DNA from: Chryseobacterium nepalense
Lineage (GTDB): Bacteria > Bacteroidota > Bacteroidia > Flavobacteriales > Weeksellaceae
Reading direction: 5' to 3'
Assembly (NCBI RefSeq): GCF_023195755.1
Contig: NZ_CP096203.1
Location: 3,844,001 to 3,908,000 of the forward strand
DNA: 64,000 bases
Each line of letters opens with the position of its first letter. Within the stretch, counting starts at the first letter, position 1. A program made the position numbers and the translations under genes. Shown here piece by piece: positions 44,087 to 52,109 of this stretch. The notes under the pieces are model-generated. The model saw nothing but the letters and a program-made list of their open reading frames with translations. It had not been told where the DNA came from and ran no database searches.

Positions 44087-44478
44087 TCAAAATTTTGAAC
44101 ATAGATAGTTTAATAGACTTTCTCCAATAGATTCGGGGACAACATCTGTATTGTTTTCAAGTCCTTCACCAGATTTTATCAAATTTCCATCTAAGTATTC
44201 AGCATAGCTTACTAAAGCCATAATTTTTTCTGAACAGTTGAATTTCCATTTTTGCATAGAAATAGTTCCATTTTTTTTAACTGTACCTTTTTTTGTTCTT
44301 ACAAATTTGTCAGGGTGTACTACTTTCAACCAAGTGGAGATATATTCAGAATATTCTTTTTTATAATAATCTTTCACATAATATTCACTCTTTGCATTAT
44401 CTGTTCCAACGTATTCCCATTCGGTCTGAGCAAATGAAAATACAGGAAGAAAAAGAAAAATTGATATTAGTTTTTCAT
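44087..44478 (-). pseudogene. Frameshifted secreted protein, adhesin-E-like
   Basis: The intact C-terminal frame (from a GTG at 44377) encodes YYKKEYSEYISTWLKVV and, later, KWKFNCSEKIMAL and VPESIGESLLNYLC, resembling the surface-adhesin E family. Upstream the same frame continues without an ATG as LISIFLFLPVFSFAQTEW, a clear signal peptide. The only sensible ATG (44478-44476) is one base out of frame: it reads ATG, five A residues, CTAATA, stopping after three codons; six A residues would give MKKLISIFLFLPVFSFAQ and an intact protein of about 130 residues. The tract lies at 44471-44475. This could be a true mutation, slippage-based phase variation, or a sequencing error. Confidence 0.75.
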
Positions 44479-44508
44479 AGTATCATATTTTGTTTTGTAT
44501 GCTCACAG

Positions 44509-44536
44509 TTACAAATCCGCGAGATCGGGTTTGTAA
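44509..44536. repeat. Short inverted repeat TTACAAATCC / GGGTTTGTAA
   Basis: TTACAAATCC (44509-44518) and GGGTTTGTAA (44527-44536) form a stem with one G-T pair and an 8-nt loop (GCGAGATC). Similar ACAAATCCGCGAGATC words recur between genes in Bacteroidota (recollection). Confidence 0.5.
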
Positions 44537-44647
44537 TCTGTACAATGTTTTTGGTTGGGCACTCCGTAAGATGTGGTGATACATTCTCAATAAATCTTCA
44601 TTGTATAGGAGATTGGATTGATTTTTATAATTTTGAGATCATTATAT

Positions 44648-45013
44648 TTATAATAGTCTATAAACAAAACAATCAGGGGTTCTAATCCCATTTACAAAAT
44701 TTCCGGAGAGACTGATACTGCTGTAACCGGAAGAAGTACTAATTAAAGATCTTATCAATTTAAATGTATCGTCATCGCTACGCTTGATTTCAACTTCATC
44801 GAGGTCTATGCTCAAATTATTCTTTACAATAATATCTTCAACAGATTCCTTAAATTGTCGAACTATATCATCTGTATGCTCTTCTACTCCAAACATTAAT
44901 TTTAAGGATGAAGCATTACTAATCCATAAAATTGCTGAATAAATTTCATTACCTTGTTCAAGTTCTTTAGCAAGGATCAATCCGTCCTGCTCTTTTTTTG
45001 CTGTTATTTTCAT
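44648..45013 (-). CDS. Uncharacterised small protein
   Basis: A 121-residue soluble protein with no domain I recognise. It has no signal peptide or membrane segment; the sequence is a mixed alpha/beta type (SAILWISNASSLKLMFGVEE, DDIVRQFKESVEDIIVKNN). It lies upstream of the frameshifted adhesin-like gene on the same strand, separated by 169 bp with a small inverted repeat. Codon use is more AT-rich than in the core genes. It may be part of an acquired segment, but no function can be given. Confidence 0.6.
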   Translation of the reverse strand: MKITAKKEQDGLILAKELEQGNEIYSAILWISNASSLKLMFGVEEHTDDIVRQFKESVEDIIVKNNLSIDLDEVEIKRSDDDTFKLIRSLISTSSGYSSISLSGNFVNGIRTPDCFVYRLL

Positions 45014-45300
45014 GATTATAAATATTTAAGATTATAAATAATTTTGCAATTATTGATTTTAATTTTTTATTAATTACTATTGTTCATTGAGATCATTTAA
45101 GTTAACAATACCATTAAATATTGCATATTTTAAAAAAAATTTTAATCCGTTAAATCAACTTCTCATTATAAGTGTAAATGTTAACTACCAAAAATAGAAA
45201 CTTATATCTAAGATTTGTAATATTTATTGTATTGTTAAATTAGATACTAAAAAATTATAGTTTGTTATTAAAATTATTAGACAACGTCTAAGTAAATAAT

Positions 45301-45501
45301 TTAAAAGTCAAATTTTGTCGATTTCAGAACTGTTTTAAAATAATAGATAAGAGCCCAAATACCTAACCCGCCAAAAGTAATCCAATAAAGAATCTGTAAT
45401 CCCCATTTTCCAAGATAAGCGTAATGACATCCCAGAAAAAACCAGCATAGATACGCTGTTCCAGTAGATTTCATTTGAGACATTAAGTAGTGTTTATTCA
45501 T
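45301..45501 (-). CDS. TM2-domain membrane protein
   Basis: A 66-residue membrane protein consisting of one TM2 domain: a first helix with AYLCWFFLGCHYAYLG and a second with GLQILYWITFGGLGIWALIYY. The YLG motif between the helices and GGLGIWALIYYF are family hallmarks. TM2 proteins are small, widespread and mostly of unknown function. It starts 26 bp after the DUF4041/GIY-YIG gene and is most likely in its operon. Confidence 0.85.
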   Translation of the reverse strand: MNKHYLMSQMKSTGTAYLCWFFLGCHYAYLGKWGLQILYWITFGGLGIWALIYYFKTVLKSTKFDF

Positions 45502-45527
45502 GGTTATTGTTTTTAATTATTGTTTGC

Positions 45528-46886
45528 TTATATGAGGGATTGAGGAAATTCGGATTCCAGTGTTTCTCTTTCAACAACTTCAATATTTTCCTTATTCTTT
45601 ATGGCTAACGTTTCTTTATATTCCATTGCTTCAGGCTCGGAAGTAAACTCGGCATAGAAACCAAGCTCTTTTATTTTCCTCTCAATTTCTTCAAGAGTTA
45701 CATTGAAAAATTCTTTTCTGAAATTAAACAAGTTTAAGGCTTTTTCTGAAAATGCTTTATGCAACTCATATTCTAAAGTTCTTGCTTCATCACTATAAAT
45801 TAATGCATGGACATCAAACCTGAATGGAACTGAGGCATCTCCTAATTCCTTAATTCTATCCATAGGCTCTAACCTTCGGGTCATTCCAATTTTAAACACA
45901 TTTTCTCCGAACGAACCAATATTTGAAATGACATAAACGTGGCCTCTTTTCGTTTGTTGAGCCATTGATAAAGCTCTTTCTTTCTTGAGTTGAGCTTCCT
46001 CCAATTCTTTTTCTAATTCCGATATTTTATTTTGTAATTCTTCCGGATTACCGTTTTTGTCAGCAAAATCTTTCTTCACCTTTTCAAGGACTTTCAGATA
46101 ATAGGCCTCTTCTTTCTCAGCTTCTCTTTGAGCTTTTTCAAATTCCTTTTTGGCTTTTTCTTCCTCTCGCAATTCTTCTTGCAAAGCTCTGAGTTCTTCT
46201 TTTTCCTGCTGCTTTTTTTCTCTGTACTCATATTCAAGAATAAGCTCTTGCATTTTGAGTTTAAAATACTTTTGAGTAATTTCTACTGTCTGGCTTTCAC
46301 CAAGTTTATTTAAAGTTTCAAAAGATTTATTCAACCTCTCTTTGATCTGATTTACATTATTCCATTTTACTTTTGCAATAAGAGAATCCGCCTCACCGTT
46401 AAAAGCTCGTAAGATCAGCTTAATGAATCTATTTGTTGATGCTTTTCCTTTCGAAAGACTTCCGTCAACTGTCCAGTTTGTTCTACATATTGCGGCTGTT
46501 CCGTCTTTGATCATTGCTTTTTGGAGCTCAATAATTTTATTCTGTTCGATCCTGTAATCATCTGATTTTTCAAAATCATATATAGGCTCATAAATACCGA
46601 ATTCAGATAGTTCTAAATTATTTTCAAATATTGAAATATCATTTTTCAGTTTTTTGTAGACCGTAATTGCATCTATATATTGTTGATTTAATTTTATAAG
46701 TTTAGTCTGTTCCTGTGCGATTTCTGATATGATGGATTTTTTTTCTTTTTCCAGATCTATTATTGGAGAATACTTTTCCAGATCTTTTTCTTTTTGAGTT
46801 CTAGATTGATTACAAGCATCCAAATCAGATTTTAATTCTTGTATTTCATTTAATTCTTTCTTTTTTAAAAAGTCAAAAAATCCCAT
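45528..46886 (-). CDS. DUF4041 protein with C-terminal GIY-YIG (T5orf172/MUG113-type) domain
   Basis: A 452-residue cytoplasmic protein. Residues 1-75 and about 200-320 are long charged coiled coils; between them (about 75-200) lies a DUF4041-like region (DGTAAICRTNWTVDGSLSKG). The C-terminal domain (about 325-415) matches the T5orf172/MUG113 branch of GIY-YIG nucleases: GHVYVISNIGSFGENVFKIGMT, then R-x-x-x-L-x-D-x-S-V-P-F-x-F. Similar proteins occur in phages, plasmids and genomic islands. It probably acts on DNA; this is inference. The TM2 gene follows on the same strand. A -7 box TACATTTG lies at 46929-46922 before it. Confidence 0.82.
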   Translation of the reverse strand: MGFFDFLKKKELNEIQELKSDLDACNQSRTQKEKDLEKYSPIIDLEKEKKSIISEIAQEQTKLIKLNQQYIDAITVYKKLKNDISIFENNLELSEFGIYEPIYDFEKSDDYRIEQNKIIELQKAMIKDGTAAICRTNWTVDGSLSKGKASTNRFIKLILRAFNGEADSLIAKVKWNNVNQIKERLNKSFETLNKLGESQTVEITQKYFKLKMQELILEYEYREKKQQEKEELRALQEELREEEKAKKEFEKAQREAEKEEAYYLKVLEKVKKDFADKNGNPEELQNKISELEKELEEAQLKKERALSMAQQTKRGHVYVISNIGSFGENVFKIGMTRRLEPMDRIKELGDASVPFRFDVHALIYSDEARTLEYELHKAFSEKALNLFNFRKEFFNVTLEEIERKIKELGFYAEFTSEPEAMEYKETLAIKNKENIEVVERETLESEFPQSLI

Positions 46887-47079
46887 AGTTTAGTTTTTTT
46901 AATTTCTTTAAATATCATGTTCAAATGTAATAAGAACAGATAATATCCCGTTACGGTTTCCCGTAGCAGCATAATTTCTTGCTTATTTATCAAACAAATA
47001 GCCGTTAAAAATAAAAAACCACCACCACATTCCATTCCGTATTTCTACGTAATTTAAAAACAACCCTGAAACAAATCTC

Positions 47080-47243
47080 CGTACACCTCCGGAAGTCTCC
47101 AACAGTCTGCGGGACTCTTCCGTACATCTCCGGAGGTCTCCTGCAAGTTGCGGGAAACCTCCGGAGGACTTCTTTGGTCTTGCGCAAAGTGCGGGGAACT
47201 TCCGGAGGACTCCGGAGGTTTCCAACAAGTTGTTTGTAACCTA
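47080..47243. repeat. Tandem array of four degenerate 41-bp repeats
   Basis: Units start at 47080, 47121, 47162 and 47203. Units 1 and 2 begin CGTACA-C/T-CTCCGGA-A/G-GTCTCC and carry TGCGGGA near position 30; units 3 and 4 begin CGGAGGACT. The palindrome CTCCGGAG recurs. The period of 41 is not a multiple of three, so this is not a coding repeat. GC content is far above the surroundings. Confidence 0.75.
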
Positions 47244-47263
47244 ACAACTTTTTTATATATTTG
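47233..47263 (+). promoter_or_regulatory. Promoter of the DUF6261-like gene
   Basis: TTTG at 47233-47236, a 19-nt spacer and TATATTTG at 47256-47263 match the Bacteroidota consensus. It overlaps the end of the 41-bp repeat array, so the repeats lie directly upstream of the polymerase site. Confidence 0.8.
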
Positions 47264-47289
47264 GAACAGTGATCTAAAAATTTACACAA

Positions 47290-48000
47290 ATGAAAATTGC
47301 TCTTACTAAATTGAGTACCAAAGATCTGGCTACTCTTGCCCAACGAATTATTTCGAATGCCCAATCGGGAAAATACCCTGTTATTTCCAACCATCCTCTT
47401 GTATCAGCGATACAGACTTCTTATGCAGCGTACGATGAGGTGTATACCAAGCAGATCTACAGCGGAAAAGGAACAGATGTTGCTACCGCCGATTATGAAC
47501 GCGACGTTGCTTACAAAAACCTCAAAGCATTTCTGAACGGTTACCGCAAGCTTCCCACGGCAGTCAACCAACAGCTGGCCGAAGATCTGTACCAGGTATT
47601 CAAGCAGTTCGGACTGGATCTGGACCGGCTGAGTTATTCATCCCAGACCGCCCAGATGAAAAAGCTGATTGAGGAACTGGAACGTCCCGAAAACAAACAG
47701 AAAGTCACCGCACTTTCCCTGGATGCAGCATTTAACGAGATGAAAACCAAGCATGACGCTTTTGAACTGATCTTCGCCGATCAGGCGGAAGCGAATGCAG
47801 ACCTCCGGCAGATGTCCAGCGCATCGGCCATCCGGAAGGTTCTTGAGAAAAACCTTAAATCGTATTTCAATTTGCTCACGGGCATGAAGGAAGTATCGGG
47901 ATGGGAGCTTTTCTACAGCGATGTGAATGAACTGGTAAAAGCGGCCAAAAATTCTTCATCCGGAAAAGACAAAGAAAACGATCAGCCTAAAAACGAATAA
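47290..48000 (+). CDS. DUF6261-like uncharacterised protein
   Basis: A 236-residue soluble, largely helical protein without signal peptide or catalytic motif. The opening (MKIALTKLSTKDLATLAQRI) and the segments VSAIQTSYAAYDEVYTKQIY and RDVAYKNLKAFLNGYRKLP resemble the Bacteroidota family DUF6261, of unknown function; this match is from memory. It has a well-formed promoter, begins right after the 41-bp repeat array, and has a strong terminator, so it is a single-gene unit. GC content is higher than in the neighbouring DUF4041 gene. Confidence 0.75.
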   Translation: MKIALTKLSTKDLATLAQRIISNAQSGKYPVISNHPLVSAIQTSYAAYDEVYTKQIYSGKGTDVATADYERDVAYKNLKAFLNGYRKLPTAVNQQLAEDLYQVFKQFGLDLDRLSYSSQTAQMKKLIEELERPENKQKVTALSLDAAFNEMKTKHDAFELIFADQAEANADLRQMSSASAIRKVLEKNLKSYFNLLTGMKEVSGWELFYSDVNELVKAAKNSSSGKDKENDQPKNE

Positions 48001-48007
48001 TGGAATT

Positions 48008-48033
48008 AACTCAGCACCCCGCTGAGTTTTTTA
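48008..48033 (+). terminator. Terminator of the DUF6261-like gene
   Basis: AACTCAGC (48008-48015) pairs with GCTGAGTT (48021-48028), followed by a T run. Confidence 0.92.
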
Positions 48034-48122
48034 TGATTTGTACGGAAGAATTATTGGAAATAAAATGTTACCATTTCCAACCTTTTTAATGGATACTGCA
48101 TCTTTGTAAGAAAAGATCTGCT

Positions 48123-48713
48123 ATGAAATTAACGATACCGACACCATGTCATGAAAACTGGGATCTGATGGCTCCCGCTGAACAGGGAAGATTCTGCTCT
48201 GTATGTGTAAAAACCGTAAAAGATTTTACCACCTTTCCGGATGAAGGAATTGTTGATGCCTTTTCGCAAAATTCTGAAGATACCTGCGGCCGTTTTAAAA
48301 CGTCACAGCTCAACCGCGACCTGCAGTTTTCCTATATCAACACACTGTTTGCAAAGTTTGCGGTGGGCTTTATCCTGACCGCCGGAGGATTTACGGCTGT
48401 TAAAGCCCAGCAATGCGAGCCAAAGAAAGACAATATGCTGAAAGAGACAACGAAAGGAAATGTAGAGTCGGTGGTCATAAAGGATTCCGTTAAACGCGTG
48501 AGTATGGTGGTAGGAGGGCTACAAACGGTAAGCATCAGAACTAATCTTCCGCTGTATGTGGTTGACGGGAAAAGAATGAACGAAAAGAAATTCAGAAATA
48601 TTGATCCGAAGATGATTGAAAACATCCGGGTCGTGAGAGGAGAAGAAGCGATTGCGGCTTATGGCAGGAAAGCGAAGAACGGAGCTATTGTTGTGACCAC
48701 GAAGATGAAGTAA
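48123..48713 (+). CDS. Zinc-binding-like N-terminus, membrane helix and TonB-plug-like C-terminus
   Basis: A 196-residue protein with a chimeric layout. Residues 1-60 carry a conserved Cys pattern (IPTPCHENWDLM, GRFCSVCVKTVKDFT, DTCGRF) that looks like a metal-binding module. One membrane helix follows (about 75-95, AKFAVGFILTAGGFTAVKAQ). The last 60 residues (LPLYVVDGKRMNEKKFRNID, IENIRVVRGEEAIAAYGRKA, GAIVVTTK) match the end of a TonB-receptor plug domain, without a barrel. Proteins with this N-terminal module are frequent in Chryseobacterium relatives (recollection). It may sense or tune TonB-dependent transport; this is inference. Confidence 0.78.
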   Translation: MKLTIPTPCHENWDLMAPAEQGRFCSVCVKTVKDFTTFPDEGIVDAFSQNSEDTCGRFKTSQLNRDLQFSYINTLFAKFAVGFILTAGGFTAVKAQQCEPKKDNMLKETTKGNVESVVIKDSVKRVSMVVGGLQTVSIRTNLPLYVVDGKRMNEKKFRNIDPKMIENIRVVRGEEAIAAYGRKAKNGAIVVTTKMK

Positions 48714-48753
48714 TGATTTTAAAACAATAAAATAATTGTTTTTGTTGGTTGTT

Positions 48754-48867
48754 GTCATTCTGAACAGAGCGGAGCGGCGTGAAGAATCTTTTTAACCGCA
48801 GATTTCTCGGATTTGCACGGATGATTGAGTGTTTATCGTGGTGAGATTCTTCCTTCGTCAGAATGAC
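48754..48867. repeat. Dispersed palindromic repeat family C, full copy
   Basis: GTCATTCTGA (48754-48763) and TCAGAATGAC (48858-48867) are inverted repeats bounding 114 bp; inside, GCGTGAAGAATCTTT and AGATTCTTC are also inverted. A left half-copy is at 50633-50670. Confidence 0.85.
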
Positions 48868-48981
48868 ATTTATTTTAAATAGAGCAAATCTATTAATTCG
48901 CTCTTTTTAAAATCAATTTTTAGGTCTACCTTTATTCTATTCAAATAATATCACTAAATAATAATACAATAAAAAAGATCT

Positions 48982-50610
48982 ATGGAATCATCAAACACCC
49001 CTTCATTTCACGAAATATTCAAATCCTACAACGAAATTCCGGAAGAATATAAAGTTCCCGAAATCCATCAGCGCGAATATCTCCTGAATGGAGAACTGGT
49101 GGTGTGGAGCGGAGATGTACAGGAAATCTATTCGCCGGTCTGCATTCCTACGGAAAACGGACTGCAGCGAAAGCTGTTGGGAAGCGTTCCCAATATCGGA
49201 CCGAAAGAAGCAATGGAAGTGCTGGATGCCTGCGTAAAAGCCTACGACAACGGGCTGGGAGAGTGGCCAACGATGTCTGTGGAAGGGAGAATTAAATGTA
49301 TGCAAAAGTTTGTATACCTTATGATCAGGGAGCGCGACGTGATCATAAGGCTGCTGATGTGGGAAATCGGAAAGACATTGGCCGATTCTACAAAAGAATT
49401 TGACAGAACGGTAGATTATATCAACCAGACTATTGATGCGCTGAAAGATCTTGACCGCGAGTCGTCCCGTTTCCAGCAGGAAGAAGGTACAATTGCACAG
49501 ATCAGAAGAGCTCCTCTCGGCGTAGTGTTAAGCATGGGACCGTTCAATTATCCTTTAAATGAAATATTTACCACACTTATTCCTGCACTGATTATGGGAA
49601 ATACGATTTTGTTTAAACTTCCCAAACATGGTGTTCTGGCACATTATCCGCTGTTAAAAGCATTTAAGGAAGCATTTCCTAAAGGAACGGTAAATACGCT
49701 TTACGGAAAAGGCGCTGAGATCATCACCCCGATCATGGAAAGCGGAAAGGTAAATGTACTGGCTTTTATCGGTTCCAGTAAAGTGGCCAATGGTCTGAAA
49801 AAGCTTCATCCGAAGGTTAATCGTTTACGTGCTATTTTGAGCCTGGATGCGAAAAATGCTGCCATTGTTACTAAAAATGCAAATCTGGATGTTGCGGTAA
49901 GCGAATGTATCCTGGGGTCGTTATCTTTTAACGGTCAGCGTTGTACGGCTCTTAAGCTGATCTTTGTGCAGAAAGATGTTGCTGAAGAATTTACCCAAAA
50001 GCTTACCGCTGCTGTTGCTGCCATGAAACCGGGGCTGCCGTGGGAAAAAGATGTTAAAATAACACCGCTCCCTGAAGTGAATAAACCACCTTATCTGAAA
50101 GAATGTATTGAAGATGCAAAGTCGAAAGGAGCAAAAGTCCTCAATGAAAATGGTGGTTTCGGTGAAGAATCTTTCTTTTTTCCGGCCGTTGTTTATCCTG
50201 TTAACAGCGATATGAAGCTTTACCATGAAGAACAGTTTGGTCCGGTAATTCCGGTGGTTCCTTTTGAGAGCATTGATGAACCGATCGATTACCAGGTGAA
50301 TGCGGATCACGGGATGCAGGTAAGCATTTTCAGTGAAGACCCGATGGAAGTATCGAAACTGATTGATCCGTTTGTTAATCTCGTAAGCCGGGTGAATATC
50401 AATTGTCAGGCACAGCGTGGTCCGGATGTTTTTCCTTTCACGGGAAGAAAAGACAGTGCTGAAGGTACGCTTTCGGTTTTTGATGCATTGCGGTCATTCT
50501 CAATCCGATCTTTGGTGGCCGCGAAAGTAACGGAATCTAATAAAAACCTTCTGAATACAATTGTACGGGATCATGATTCTAATTTCCTGAGTACGGATTA
50601 TATTTTTTAG
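48982..50610 (+). CDS. gapN: NADP-dependent glyceraldehyde-3-phosphate dehydrogenase (GapN-like ALDH)
   Basis: A 542-residue aldehyde dehydrogenase. It shows FNYPLNEIFTTLIPALIMGNT for cofactor binding and the catalytic Cys321 in FNGQRCTALK. The whole sequence (EYLLNGELVVWSGDVQEIYSP, INCQAQRGPDVFPFTGRKDSAEGTLSV) fits non-phosphorylating, NADP-dependent GAPDH, which oxidises glyceraldehyde 3-phosphate directly to 3-phosphoglycerate and supplies NADPH. The C-terminal segment RGPDVFPFTGRKDS is typical of GapN. It lies between two repeat-C copies. The family is secure; the exact substrate rests on similarity. Confidence 0.88.
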   Translation: MESSNTPSFHEIFKSYNEIPEEYKVPEIHQREYLLNGELVVWSGDVQEIYSPVCIPTENGLQRKLLGSVPNIGPKEAMEVLDACVKAYDNGLGEWPTMSVEGRIKCMQKFVYLMIRERDVIIRLLMWEIGKTLADSTKEFDRTVDYINQTIDALKDLDRESSRFQQEEGTIAQIRRAPLGVVLSMGPFNYPLNEIFTTLIPALIMGNTILFKLPKHGVLAHYPLLKAFKEAFPKGTVNTLYGKGAEIITPIMESGKVNVLAFIGSSKVANGLKKLHPKVNRLRAILSLDAKNAAIVTKNANLDVAVSECILGSLSFNGQRCTALKLIFVQKDVAEEFTQKLTAAVAAMKPGLPWEKDVKITPLPEVNKPPYLKECIEDAKSKGAKVLNENGGFGEESFFFPAVVYPVNSDMKLYHEEQFGPVIPVVPFESIDEPIDYQVNADHGMQVSIFSEDPMEVSKLIDPFVNLVSRVNINCQAQRGPDVFPFTGRKDSAEGTLSVFDALRSFSIRSLVAAKVTESNKNLLNTIVRDHDSNFLSTDYIF

Positions 50611-50632
50611 ATTGTAACAAGGATGGGCTATT

Positions 50633-50670
50633 GTCATTCTGAGCAGAGCGGAGCGGCGTGAAGAATCTTT
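50633..50670. repeat. Dispersed repeat family C, half copy
   Basis: Thirty-eight bases from GTCATTCTGAGCAGAGCGG to GAAGAATCTTT differ at only one position from 48754-48791. The right arm is absent or replaced by a GTCATGCTGAA segment. Confidence 0.85.
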
Positions 50671-50851
50671 TCTATTCATTAGCTTGTCATGCTGAAACCT
50701 TTAGGTTCGACGGAGTCAAAGCATTTCAACAATGATTTATTGTGCATTTTATTAATTGGTTTAGATCCTTACAGGAAGACACAAAGAGGGATTTGTTGAA
50801 GCAATGAATGCTTGTTTTAATGATATGGTGAATAATTGTGAAGAGCGTTTT

Positions 50852-50908
50852 AAATCACCCCGTCGTAAATTCTTTGAATTTCCGCCAACCCTCCAAAGGA
50901 GGGGAATT
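50852..50908. repeat. Dispersed repeat family D, single copy
   Basis: AAATCACCCCGTCGTAAATT, then CTTTGAATTTCCGCC and CCCTCCAAAGGAGGGGAATT; the last part is itself a hairpin (CCCTCC/GGAGGG). It is about 80 percent identical to 39769-39826. Confidence 0.75.
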
Positions 50909-50940
50909 GCTGAAAAATTATGTAGTTTATAATATAAAAT

Positions 50941-50972
50941 AAATTCGCAGCACCAAAGGTGCTGCGAATTTT
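50941..50972. terminator. Terminator of the alpha/beta hydrolase gene (bidirectional)
   Basis: A 14-bp perfect stem, 50941-50954 with 50958-50971, loop AAA; T-rich on the minus-strand side beyond the stem. Confidence 0.88.
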
Positions 50973-51009
50973 GATTAAATGAAATCAAGACATATATTGA
51001 AGAGAATTG

Positions 51010-51840
51010 TTATTGTGACGTAAGGAATCTGCTGATAATACCGTTCAGTTCTTCTGCGTGGGTTACATTAAGACCATGCGGCGCTCCTTCTATGATCATG
51101 AAATCGTTGTTGATAATTCCCTGAGCAGCCTGTTTTCCTGCAGTGTCAATAGGAACGATATTGTCTGAATCTCCATGTACGATGAGTGTTTTTACCGTTA
51201 CATTTTTAAGTTCGGGACGGAAATCCGTATTGGCCCAGCTTTCTGCACATTTGATCGTCGCGATAGGATTGGCGAATGAAGCAATGGCCCAATCATACTC
51301 TAGCTGTTTTTGGCTGACTGTTTTTGAGAGCAGTCCGACATTGTAAAAATCTTTGTGGAATGATTCCAGGAACGTAATGCGATCTGTTTTTAAAGCATTC
51401 ATAATCTCATCCAGCTTTTCCTGCGGCACACCATCCGGATTATCATCTTTCTTTTTTACCAGCGGGATGATGGATGAAATTAATGCTACTTTATCGATGT
51501 TTTCGGTTCCGTAATTCGTAAGGTAACGCACTACTTCGCCGCCACCCATTGAGAATCCGAAAAGGATCACATTTTTAAGTTCGAGCTGTGTGATAATTTC
51601 ATGAAGATCTTTTGCCAATCCGTCGTAATCATAGCCATCAAGGCTTGGGGATGATTTCCCAAAACCTTTTCTATCATAAGAAATAACGCGGTATCCTAGA
51701 TTGAGAAGAACAGGAATCTGCATTTCCCATGATTTTCCGCTCAGCGGCCATCCGTGAATCAAAATAATAGGCTGTCCTGATCCTAAATCTTCATAATAAA
51801 GCTGGACGTTTTGATCGTCCTGTTTTGTAATAAAAGGCAT
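51010..51840 (-). CDS. Alpha/beta hydrolase of the cofactor-free haloperoxidase/perhydrolase type
   Basis: A 276-residue cytoplasmic hydrolase. Oxyanion motif ILIHGWPLSGKSWEMQ, nucleophile elbow GFSMGGGE with Ser97, acid in HGDSDNIVP and His in GAPHGLNVTH are all present. The motifs HGWPLSG and GFSMGGGE are typical of non-heme chloroperoxidases, enzymes that act as esterases and can make peracids. The physiological substrate is unknown. It converges with gapN across a repeat-rich gap and is divergent from the ECF sigma gene. Confidence 0.92.
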   Translation of the reverse strand: MPFITKQDDQNVQLYYEDLGSGQPIILIHGWPLSGKSWEMQIPVLLNLGYRVISYDRKGFGKSSPSLDGYDYDGLAKDLHEIITQLELKNVILFGFSMGGGEVVRYLTNYGTENIDKVALISSIIPLVKKKDDNPDGVPQEKLDEIMNALKTDRITFLESFHKDFYNVGLLSKTVSQKQLEYDWAIASFANPIATIKCAESWANTDFRPELKNVTVKTLIVHGDSDNIVPIDTAGKQAAQGIINNDFMIIEGAPHGLNVTHAEELNGIISRFLTSQ

Positions 51841-52060
51841 ATTTATATTTTTTGGTGTTACTCAGGAATCACAAATATTAAGCCATAAAATCATCTCATA
51901 GCTTTTATTATCAGTTTTTTATGATAAACCAGACCGGATTTTTAAAATTATGAATTTTTTTAGGAGAGTATTATTAGAATTTTTGAATCATTTGTATAAA
52001 TTAGTTAAACGCGTGCGAATCAATTTCAATTCAGAATTATTAAAAAAAATGGGCATTTGC

Positions 52061-52088
52061 TGTAACATTTTTTTAAGAAGGCAACTAA
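52061..52088 (+). promoter_or_regulatory. Possible autoregulated ECF-type promoter
   Basis: TGTAACATTT, then a T/A spacer and GGCAACTAA, upstream of the sigma-factor gene. The GTAAC and AACTA words about 15 bp apart resemble ECF promoters more than the TAnnTTTG kind, as expected for an autoregulated sigma factor. Confidence 0.4.
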
Positions 52089-52109
52089 CCTCACAGAGAG
52101 ACGAAAATT

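Larger units (their letters stand above)
46887..47289. other. Intergenic region with 41-bp tandem repeats and a promoter
   Basis: A 403-bp gap between divergent genes. It holds four degenerate 41-bp repeats (47080-47243) and the promoter of the downstream gene (47233-47263). Long minus-strand frames through the repeats are composition artefacts. Confidence 0.7.
50611..51009. other. Intergenic region rich in dispersed repeats
   Basis: A 399-bp gap between convergent genes. It holds a half-copy of repeat C (50633-50670), a related TTGTCATGCTGAA segment (50684-50730), a copy of repeat D (50852-50908) and a bidirectional terminator (50941-50971). No gene is seen. Confidence 0.75.

Noticed and set aside
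47080..47243. CRISPR array
   Set aside because: The units are directly adjacent with no unique spacers, and no cas gene is in the window.
46983..47394. Minus-strand ORFs with repeated LLETSGG-type residues
   Set aside because: They run through the 41-bp array; the unit length is not a multiple of three and the frames have no typical start or signal.
50700..50720. GGTTCGA motif resembling a tRNA T arm
   Set aside because: No matching acceptor or anticodon arm surrounds it; it belongs to a dispersed GTCATGCTGAA-type repeat.
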